A DNA stretch of 64,000 nucleotides from PLOWO2-12-38-17 sp963709355 (GTDB lineage Bacteria; Planctomycetota; Brocadiia; Brocadiales; Brocadiaceae): positions 2,294,001 to 2,358,000 of the forward strand of contig CAVPVY010000005.1 of the NCBI GenBank assembly GCA_963709355.1, read 5' to 3'. The notes under the pieces are model-generated. The model worked only from the letters and a program-made list of their open reading frames with translations. It made no database searches and had not been told where the DNA came from. Made by a program: the position numbers and the translations under genes. This document shows, in pieces, positions 57,513 through 64,000 of this stretch. The stretch's first letter is position 1; the number at the start of each line of letters is the position of its first letter.

Positions 57513-58331
57513 TTATTTACCATACGTTAAGTCTTTTGCGTACATATATAAGTATTGTTGAGCATATCCAGCATATCTGCCAAAATAATTTGATGCGAAT
57601 TCATGCACTTTTTTATTTGATACCCTTCGGCTTCTGAAATAAATTTTCTGGACGATTTTTTTGATCCACGTGTCAACAGGAAATGCCTCTGTGAAACCAA
57701 GCGAGAAGAGAAGTATACAGTCAGCTACCTTATCACCAACTCCAGGGATTTGTTTCAGTGCCTGTTTAGCATTAGAATACGGGCGTTTTTTTAGTGATGA
57801 TAGAAATTTTTCAGTGATTTGGTCGTTTGCCGCCTTGATGTATTTTGCCCTGAAGCCAGTTTTTGCTTTTAAGATTTGTTCGTAATCGTTTAATTCTCCC
57901 GGATGTGGAAATGTATGGCATTTAAAGTTATTTAATCCGATTTCCTTTCCAAAGAATTGCGACAACAGTTCCACGTTGAGTCTTATTTTAGGGATATTTG
58001 CCGCAGAAGAACATATAAAGGATATCAGACACTCCCACGGGTCTTGTCTTAAGATGCGTAAACCATGATATTTTCTGATAGCCTTATCAATATGTTTATC
58101 CTTATTTATTTGTACGAGTATGTCTGGATATGGTTCATCAAGTGCAAAATAGCGTATAAGTGATTTTTTATCAATACCACAAAATTCTAACTGGTCTGAT
58201 AGTTGGCGGACTTTAAAAACGCGGTTTCTTAAGGTTATATAATACCAGTCTGCGCTTTTAAATACCCTGAAGAGTTGTCCGCATGAGAGTGTATATTCCA
58301 GGTGAAAATCTTTTACTACGATTTTGGACAA
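57513..58331 (-). CDS. ogg: 8-oxoguanine DNA glycosylase (OGG1-type HhH-GPD)
   Basis: 272 residues. An N-terminal OGG domain (LEYTLSCGQLFRVFKSADWYYI) is followed by the HhH-GPD module, with hairpin LKQIPGVGDKVADCILLFSLG containing the catalytic Lys and PVDTWIKKIV containing the catalytic Asp. It excises 8-oxoguanine and nicks the abasic site. This eukaryote-like OGG form occurs in a minority of bacteria. It lies downstream of the aminotransferase gene in the same orientation. Confidence 0.92.
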   Translation of the reverse strand: MSKIVVKDFHLEYTLSCGQLFRVFKSADWYYITLRNRVFKVRQLSDQLEFCGIDKKSLIRYFALDEPYPDILVQINKDKHIDKAIRKYHGLRILRQDPWECLISFICSSAANIPKIRLNVELLSQFFGKEIGLNNFKCHTFPHPGELNDYEQILKAKTGFRAKYIKAANDQITEKFLSSLKKRPYSNAKQALKQIPGVGDKVADCILLFSLGFTEAFPVDTWIKKIVQKIYFRSRRVSNKKVHEFASNYFGRYAGYAQQYLYMYAKDLTYGK

Positions 58332-58385
58332 TGTACTACAATCCAGATTGTTTCTGATTTTGTTATGAATATTTTTAAAAGAATA

Positions 58386-59534
58386 CTATTTTTGTTTACT
58401 GACCAATAACGATTGTACAGCCGAAAGCCCTTTGCCCAGTTGTAAAGAGTATCCGGCTTCATAAAGTCCCTTTTCAAGTGCAGCAATAGCGACGATTACA
58501 TCGAAGTCATTTACATAGCCCATGTGACCTATTCTTATAATCTTCCCTTTTAATTCATCCTGTCCACCGGTAAAGGTTACACCTGTTTCATCTCTAAGTT
58601 TCTTGATAATCTTATCAACGTCTGTTCCATTTGGCGCTTTAATTGCCGTTAATACATTGCTTGAATATTCTCCAGCAAAGAGTTCTAAGCCAATAGCTTT
58701 GGCGCCTTCTCTTGTCGCATGGGCAAGCCTGGCATGTCGTTTCCACACATTTTCAATGCCTTCTTTCTTAATCATGTCCATTGCGGTTTTCATTGCCATA
58801 ACCAGAGAAACAGCTGGGGTAAATGGGGTTGTTTTGTCCTTTAGTTCCTTCCTCATTTTTCTGAAATCCCAGTAGTACCTTGGTAAATCTCCCTTTTCTA
58901 TAACATTCCATGCACTGCTATTGACGCAGACGAATGCAAGGCCTGGTGGCATCATACAACCTTTTTGTGAACCGGTAATTGCAATGTCTATATTCCATTC
59001 ATCCATCATTAATGGATGAACGCCGATGCCTGTGATAGCATCAACAACGATTGTTGCTCCATGCTTTTTTATAATTGTAGAAATTGACTTTATGTCATGC
59101 ACAACACCCGTTGATGTCTCGCATTGAGTTGTGAACACAGCTTTAATGCCACTATGTTTCTTTAGTGCAGATTCAATATCCGCAGGATTTACAGCTTTAC
59201 CATTCTCAACATCAATTGTAATTGTTTCAATGCCGAAGCATTCGCATAATTCAGCCCAGCGTTCTCCAAATTTTCCGCTGATTACAACCAATGACTTATC
59301 ACCTTTGGAAAGGACATTAGCGACGCATGCCTCCATTGCACCTGTTCCGGAAGACAGTAATGTGAAAACCTCGCCTGTTTTTGTTTGGAATAGATATTTT
59401 AGGTCTTCACTTAATTCATAGAAGATTTGAGAAAATTGCGGTGTTCTATGATGTATCATTGTTTGCGCCTCGGCAAGCGATACTTCTGGTGGAACCATAG
59501 TTGGGCCAGGCGTGAACAGGTAAATCTTTTTCAT
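58386..59534 (-). CDS. Class V aminotransferase (alanine/serine-glyoxylate type)
   Basis: 382 residues starting with KKIYLFTPGPTMVPPEVSLA, the N-terminus typical of the serine-pyruvate / alanine-glyoxylate aminotransferase group. The PLP-binding Lys is in ITGSQKGCMMPPG, and GSGTGAMEACVANVL and VDAITGIGVHP bind the cofactor. It interconverts amino acids and glyoxylate or pyruvate; the exact substrates cannot be read from sequence. An AAAGGAAAAG ribosome site precedes the start. Confidence 0.93.
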   Translation of the reverse strand: MKKIYLFTPGPTMVPPEVSLAEAQTMIHHRTPQFSQIFYELSEDLKYLFQTKTGEVFTLLSSGTGAMEACVANVLSKGDKSLVVISGKFGERWAELCECFGIETITIDVENGKAVNPADIESALKKHSGIKAVFTTQCETSTGVVHDIKSISTIIKKHGATIVVDAITGIGVHPLMMDEWNIDIAITGSQKGCMMPPGLAFVCVNSSAWNVIEKGDLPRYYWDFRKMRKELKDKTTPFTPAVSLVMAMKTAMDMIKKEGIENVWKRHARLAHATREGAKAIGLELFAGEYSSNVLTAIKAPNGTDVDKIIKKLRDETGVTFTGGQDELKGKIIRIGHMGYVNDFDVIVAIAALEKGLYEAGYSLQLGKGLSAVQSLLVSKQK

Positions 59535-59842
59535 GATAGCTTTTCCTTTCAGGGATTAAACATTTACTACTAAAAATATTTTTTCATAAATTCTTACTAA
59601 CAATATTTTATTGTTTCTATAAATCTATATAAGAATTAAAATTATATTAGAATAAGAAAGAGAGTCAAGAGTTAAAGATAAAACATAACAGGTGAAATAT
59701 CTTTTCTGGTGTTTTATAATCATTATTTTTAATATACTTTAATTTGACATTGAATAAAACTTCAGGATTAGTTTTCTTGTTTAGAATGAACTAAACTGAT
59801 AATAAAAATAAACACTTATATGTAACTATAGGGGTAAAATAT
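59535..59842. other. Divergent intergenic region
   Basis: 308 AT-rich bases between the leftward aminotransferase and the rightward M1 peptidase gene; it should hold both promoters. A TTGACA occurs near 59752 on the plus strand but its -10 partner is poor. Nothing else recognised. Confidence 0.4.
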
Positions 59843-62014
59843 ATGTCAGCCAGATGTCTTTTTAATTACACATTGTTTTTTATATTTATTCCTTTTTTGA
59901 CGATATCTACTGTATTTGCCAGTGAGGTTCATACAAGTAGGATTTTGAGTCATGATATTGAAATAGAATTGTATCCTAAAGAGCATAAGTTGAATGCAAA
60001 AGACAGAATACAAATACAATGCGCTGATTCTGAGAAGATATACTTTTTTATCAATGATTCTTTTAATGTATTATCCGTCAGTACGCCTGATAAAAAATTA
60101 GACTTTAATGTAAAAAACGGAATGCCATGGAATATTAATTCTGATCGAAGTAAAGGTTTTGGAGATGTCCAATATGTTGAGGTTATTTTACCCAACGATT
60201 TAATGCAGTTGACTACAATCGCACTGGATGTTGTATATGAGGGTCTTATATTGTCAAGGCCGAGTTCCATAAAGGAAGAAGATATTGGTGAGACTGTTGG
60301 GATTGTTGATGAAAGGGGTGTCTATTTAAGTCCTGCATGTTTTTGGTATCCAGATGTTCCAGATTCTCTGTCTACTTTTAAGGCAAAGGTTATTACTCCC
60401 AACGGATATGAGGCAATTACGCAGGGTAAGCTTGTTAATAAAGATATAGTTAAAGATAAACTATATACAACTTGGGAGGAGAAAAATGTATCCGAAGGAT
60501 GCCACCTGATAGCAGGGAAATATATGGTAAAAGACATTAAAGTAAATGGGATTAATATTTATACCTACTTTTTCCCGGAAGAACAAGGCTTATCAGAAAT
60601 ATATTTGAGTGCATCAAGGCGTTACCTAGAGATGTATCAAAGACTTCTGGGAGAGTACCCATATGATAAATTTGCTGTGGTTGAGAATTTTCTTCAAACT
60701 GGGTACGGTATGCCGTCGTTCACTTTGCTTGGAAATTATGTAATAAAGTTGCCGTTTATAGTGGAAACATCGCTTGGTCATGAGATTCTTCATAATTGGT
60801 GGGGTAATTCCGTTTTTGTGGATGAGAGAGAGGGCAACTGGTGCGAAGGATTAACCACTTATATGGCAGATTATTACTATAAAGAACTTTCGGATAAAAC
60901 ATCAGCGCAGGATTATCGAAGGGATATATGTATGAAATATACCAATTATGTAACAGAAAAGAATGATTTTCCCTTAAATAGTTTTGTTGGTAGAAGAGAT
61001 CAAGTAACACAATCCGTTGGTTATGGTAAAACGGCAATGGTTTTTCACATGTTGAGGAAAATAATCGGAGACGATTTATTTTTTGAATCACTTAGAAAGT
61101 TTTATAAAGAGAAACTATGGCAGTCGGCGGGCTGGACTGATATTGAAAATGTCTTTGAAAGTGAATGCAATATGAATTTGTCGTGGTTTTTTAGGCAGTG
61201 GATTAATCGTACTGGTGCACCATTTATTGATTTTGGTGGAGTGAATATGAAAAAGGTTGACGATGGTTGGCTTACAGAGATAGAGATTATTCAAACTTAT
61301 CCTAGAGTACAGAGAGAAATTGATAGGCCGTACCGCTTCCATTTGCCAATTATTTTGGAACTTCAAAATGAGTGTGATTATAGAATTGTAGAAGTCAATG
61401 AAAGCTCAAATGTTGTTTCCTTTAAATCAAAGTCAAAACCGGTGTCAATTACTTTAGACCCTGAATATGATGTGTTTCGTCGTTTGCATATAGAAGAAGT
61501 ACCCCCGTCTATAGATGCTGTATTGGGGGATAGTAAGGGAATTATTGTATATCCGACAGAATGTGAAAGTAGTTCGGTGTCAGCTTATAAAGAATTTGCT
61601 GAATTTCTGGCAGATGGAAAAAAGATTATTAAAGCAGATAAGGAAGTTACAGAAACAGATATGGCAGAAAAGAGCCTTTTTGTCTTAGGTGGTGTGTTGG
61701 AGAACAAACTTACAAAGAAGTTTATAAAAAATTTACCAGAAAACCTGATAATTAGAGAAAATGAATTTACTATTAATGAAGTAAAATACAGTAAAAAAAG
61801 TAATATTCTACTTGTTGTTCTTAGAAATCCCGAAAATAAATTGAAAAATATTGTATTGTTTTTAAGTTTAGGTACAGATAGTATTACAGATACTGGCTAT
61901 AAAATTAAACATTATGGGAAATATAGTTACATTGTTTTCGACAGCAGTAAGAATATTGATAAAGGGGTGTTTAAGGTGATTTGCAATCCATTGAAGAGAT
62001 ACTTTAGTGAGTAA
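59843..62014 (+). CDS. M1 family metallopeptidase (aminopeptidase N-like), secreted
   Basis: 723 residues with a signal peptide (about 1-27). An N-terminal beta domain is followed by the gluzincin core: exopeptidase-type motif altered to TGYGMPSFTLLG (usual GAMEN), zinc motif GHEILHNWWGN, third ligand in NWCEGLTTYMADYY and the downstream conserved Tyr in QSVGYGKTAMVFHML. A C-terminal region of about 200 residues is less conserved. Likely an extracytoplasmic peptidase; the changed GAMEN motif leaves strict aminopeptidase action uncertain. Confidence 0.9.
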   Translation: MSARCLFNYTLFFIFIPFLTISTVFASEVHTSRILSHDIEIELYPKEHKLNAKDRIQIQCADSEKIYFFINDSFNVLSVSTPDKKLDFNVKNGMPWNINSDRSKGFGDVQYVEVILPNDLMQLTTIALDVVYEGLILSRPSSIKEEDIGETVGIVDERGVYLSPACFWYPDVPDSLSTFKAKVITPNGYEAITQGKLVNKDIVKDKLYTTWEEKNVSEGCHLIAGKYMVKDIKVNGINIYTYFFPEEQGLSEIYLSASRRYLEMYQRLLGEYPYDKFAVVENFLQTGYGMPSFTLLGNYVIKLPFIVETSLGHEILHNWWGNSVFVDEREGNWCEGLTTYMADYYYKELSDKTSAQDYRRDICMKYTNYVTEKNDFPLNSFVGRRDQVTQSVGYGKTAMVFHMLRKIIGDDLFFESLRKFYKEKLWQSAGWTDIENVFESECNMNLSWFFRQWINRTGAPFIDFGGVNMKKVDDGWLTEIEIIQTYPRVQREIDRPYRFHLPIILELQNECDYRIVEVNESSNVVSFKSKSKPVSITLDPEYDVFRRLHIEEVPPSIDAVLGDSKGIIVYPTECESSSVSAYKEFAEFLADGKKIIKADKEVTETDMAEKSLFVLGGVLENKLTKKFIKNLPENLIIRENEFTINEVKYSKKSNILLVVLRNPENKLKNIVLFLSLGTDSITDTGYKIKHYGKYSYIVFDSSKNIDKGVFKVICNPLKRYFSE

Positions 62015-62260
62015 GTTTTTTATATTGTTGAAGTTTATGTTTTTGTTAGTGGATAAAATATTATAATATGAAACTTGCATTTCAAACATGAAATTGTTTG
62101 AATAAAAATTATTAATAAAAAGAAGGAATGCTTAATATTTAAGTATTTCTGAAGGTTAGTACTTATAGTATATTTTAAATTTTTTGATTTTAATTGTTTA
62201 GTAGGAACGATTTTTGTCGTAACAGTATATTCCATTAATATGTAAACAAGTTTTAGAAAC

Positions 62261-63007
62261 ATGTCAAAATTGATTAAGAAATTAACTTTTTTTAGTATTC
62301 TGATAATATGCTTTAGTTGCCTTTTAATTTATCAGTTTGCCTTTGCTCAGGGTGACTATGATGAAATACAAGTTGTAGATGGCAGTACTGTTATAGGTAA
62401 TGTAAGGTATCTGGGTGACCAAGCAAGTTTATCGTTAGATCTAGCGGGTGGTTGGGATCTAACGGATACACAAAAGACAGGTTCTGAAAAATTTGTAGTA
62501 AGTAAGATTAACAATGGGCTTAAGAACGCTGTGGTTTCAATTACCGACATTAAGAAAGGCAAAAGAAAAATAATATCGCAGATTAATCCTATTATGGATC
62601 AGCAAAGAAATAATTTCATTCCACCCGTAGTTCCTATATTGATTGGAACTACGGTTGATATTTTAAATGGGGACGACGAAATGCATAATGTCCATACCAC
62701 GTCTGTTAGGAACCAGCCATTTAATCTTGGCACTACATACAAGCAGAGACTGTCAGTGAAATTTGATTACCCTGAAATAATTAAAATGACTTGCGATATT
62801 CACAAGAAAACGTATGCATGGATTGTTGTTTTTGATAATCCATATTTTGATATAACCGATAGAAACGGCTATTTTGAAATTTGGGATGTTCCACCAGGCT
62901 CATATAAATTTCAAGTATGGCATGAGGAATTAGGTAAACTAGAAAAGGAGGTAACGATAAATCCAAAAGAAATTTTGAACATTGAATTTGTTTACTCGCA
63001 GAATTAA
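62261..63007 (+). CDS. Secreted cupredoxin-like protein lacking the axial Met
   Basis: 248 residues with a signal peptide (about 1-29). Paralogue of the proteins at 18417 and 36239: His in EMHNVHTTS, then MTCDIHKKT, giving Cys and His(+3), but Thr stands where the others have Met(+6). A copper site, if present, would lack the usual axial ligand. The C-terminal carboxypeptidase-regulatory-like part (FDITDRNGYFEIWDVPPGSY) is intact. It lies 79 bases upstream of a diheme cytochrome c gene, repeating the cupredoxin-cytochrome pairing of the NXR locus. Confidence 0.82.
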   Translation: MSKLIKKLTFFSILIICFSCLLIYQFAFAQGDYDEIQVVDGSTVIGNVRYLGDQASLSLDLAGGWDLTDTQKTGSEKFVVSKINNGLKNAVVSITDIKKGKRKIISQINPIMDQQRNNFIPPVVPILIGTTVDILNGDDEMHNVHTTSVRNQPFNLGTTYKQRLSVKFDYPEIIKMTCDIHKKTYAWIVVFDNPYFDITDRNGYFEIWDVPPGSYKFQVWHEELGKLEKEVTINPKEILNIEFVYSQN

Positions 63008-63086
63008 TAAATTAGCAAAAAAAATTTGTTTTTTATTCAATAGGTTAGGTTTATAAAATTGCAGTCGGAAAGGAGGAGTAGCATAT

Positions 63087-63866
63087 ATGAAACCAAAGGA
63101 GCTATTAGCTAAGTCTGTCTTTTGGTGTACTACGGCAGTGGTAACTGTGATGCTGATATCAGGCGCTATGCTTAGAACTGCCCGTGCAGTTAATATACCG
63201 ACAGAAGTTACTGAAGAGAGTAAGAATACGTATAAGAAGTATTGCAGCGCCTGTCATGGCGAAGAGGGAAAAGGGGATGGGCCTCTTGCAAGGTCTATGC
63301 TTCCAAAACCTCGTGATTTTACGAGAGGTGCATACAAATTTAGAACCACACCAAGTGGTTCGCTTCCAACGGATGAAGACATTTACAGGACTATTTCATA
63401 CGGAGTGCCAAACTCTACTATGATACCATGGGATATCCTTACTGAAGAACAAAGGGCATCGGTAATTCCTGTTCTTAAGAGTTTTTCTGAGGCGTTTGAG
63501 GTGAGGAAACCCGATCCGCCTGTGGATGTTGGGTTAGAGATAAGGCCATCCGAAAGGACAATAGCAGAAGGCAAGAAGATATACGAAGAAAAACTGGAAT
63601 GCTGGAAATGTCATGGAGTTGAAGGACGCGGGGACGGCCCAAGTGCTGCTGAGCAGGAAGATGACTTTGGTTTCCCAATAAAGCCTTTTGATTTCACAAC
63701 AGGAAAGTTTAAAGGCGGAAATTCATCAAAGGATATTTATTTAAGATTTACAACAGGATTGAACGGTACGCCAATGCCATCTTTTGCCAAAGAACTTACT
63801 GATGAACAAAGGTGGTGTTTAACTCAATATGTAATAACGCTCATTAAACCAGAAGAAGAGGAATAG
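63087..63866 (+). CDS. Diheme c-type cytochrome
   Basis: 259 residues with a signal peptide (about 15-32) and two heme motifs, CSACHGEEGKGDGP near 54 and CWKCHGVEGRGDGP near 173. Each is followed by family segments shared with the cytochrome half of the gene at 30539 (MLPKPRDFTRGAYKFRTTP; FKGGNSSKDIYLRFTTG). A strong AAAGGAGGAG site precedes the ATG. It lacks the gamma domain and the C-terminal anchor, so it should be soluble. Probably an electron carrier, with the cupredoxin-like gene upstream. Confidence 0.92.
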   Translation: MKPKELLAKSVFWCTTAVVTVMLISGAMLRTARAVNIPTEVTEESKNTYKKYCSACHGEEGKGDGPLARSMLPKPRDFTRGAYKFRTTPSGSLPTDEDIYRTISYGVPNSTMIPWDILTEEQRASVIPVLKSFSEAFEVRKPDPPVDVGLEIRPSERTIAEGKKIYEEKLECWKCHGVEGRGDGPSAAEQEDDFGFPIKPFDFTTGKFKGGNSSKDIYLRFTTGLNGTPMPSFAKELTDEQRWCLTQYVITLIKPEEEE

Positions 63867-63909
63867 ATCATAATCATAATAATATGTTAATCATACGGAG
63901 GTTAATGAA

Positions 63910-64000
63910 ATGAAAAAATTAGGTTTAGGTTTATGTCTATCTGCGATAATGGCGTTTACTTCCGTAACATGGGCTGCCGATGAGAAACAGCCAAAGAAGG
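63910..64000 (+). CDS. Exported protein, N-terminal fragment cut by the window end
   Basis: ATG 63910 after GGAGG encodes MKKLGLGLCLSAIMAFTSV and a typical signal peptide cleavage region (TWAADEK). Only 30 codons are visible, so the product cannot be named. It follows the diheme cytochrome gene by 43 bases and is probably in the same operon. Confidence 0.75.
   Translation, partial: MKKLGLGLCLSAIMAFTSVTWAADEKQPKK

Noticed and set aside
1..64000. CRISPR arrays, tRNA or rRNA genes
   Set aside because: No regularly spaced repeats, cloverleaf sequences or rRNA-like segments were recognised in any intergenic region by eye; a tRNA scan was not run.

Overview
The window comes from a low-GC bacterium that is very probably an anammox planctomycete (order Brocadiales). 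The main reason is a nitrite oxidoreductase (NXR) locus at about 18.4-37.0 kb: a Tat-exported NarG-like alpha subunit, an iron-sulfur beta subunit and a gamma subunit similar to ethylbenzene-dehydrogenase gamma. These sit with a TorD-type chaperone, five c-type cytochromes, a bd-oxidase-like membrane protein and cupredoxin-like secreted proteins. Hopanoid genes (hpnH and squalene-hopene cyclase) fit this assignment. I cannot name the genus from sequence alone.

Layout. 1-4.3 kb: end of a complex I operon (nuoL partial, nuoM, nuoN). 4.4-7.3 kb: leftward envelope proteins of unknown function (coiled-coil lipoprotein, secreted protein, small membrane protein, TPR protein). 7.6-9.1 kb: B12-binding radical SAM gene broken by two frameshifts. 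9.2-17.7 kb: leftward ispG-dxr-rseP, an FHA-GAF-sigma54 activator and a secreted subtilase. 17.9-18.3 kb: decayed MOSC gene. 18.4-37.0 kb: NXR locus, read leftwards from a strong sigma70-like promoter at 37.1 kb and probably a second one before nxrC. 37.4-39.2 kb: secreted repeat protein, preceded by an unusual small transcription unit (13-codon ORF, long hairpin, terminator). 39.2-45.6 kb: gltX, pfkB pseudogene, thpR, recA, alaS. 46-47 kb: IS481-like element. 47.1-50.3 kb: hpnH and squalene-hopene cyclase, convergent. 50.6-55.2 kb: EamA-type protein, deacetylase-family gene, then an M4 protease bracketed by a 354-bp direct repeat beside a transposase remnant, then rpsT. 55.3-59.5 kb: def-fmt-DUF116 rightward, DNA glycosylase and aminotransferase leftward. 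59.8-64 kb: M1 aminopeptidase, a third cupredoxin-like protein, a diheme cytochrome c paralogous to an NXR-locus cytochrome, and the start of another exported protein.

How the genes could work together (inference): NXR exchanges electrons between nitrite/nitrate and the c-type cytochromes and cupredoxins encoded beside it. The bd-like membrane protein and membrane-anchored cytochromes may link that pool to the membrane, and the nuo genes belong to the same energy metabolism.

Caution: several genes carry single-base frameshifts (nxrA, the HExxH gene beside it, the radical SAM gene, MOSC, pfkB). Some lie in short homopolymers and could be sequencing errors; the pfkB and transposase remnants have several lesions and look truly decayed. 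No tRNA, rRNA or CRISPR array was recognised.
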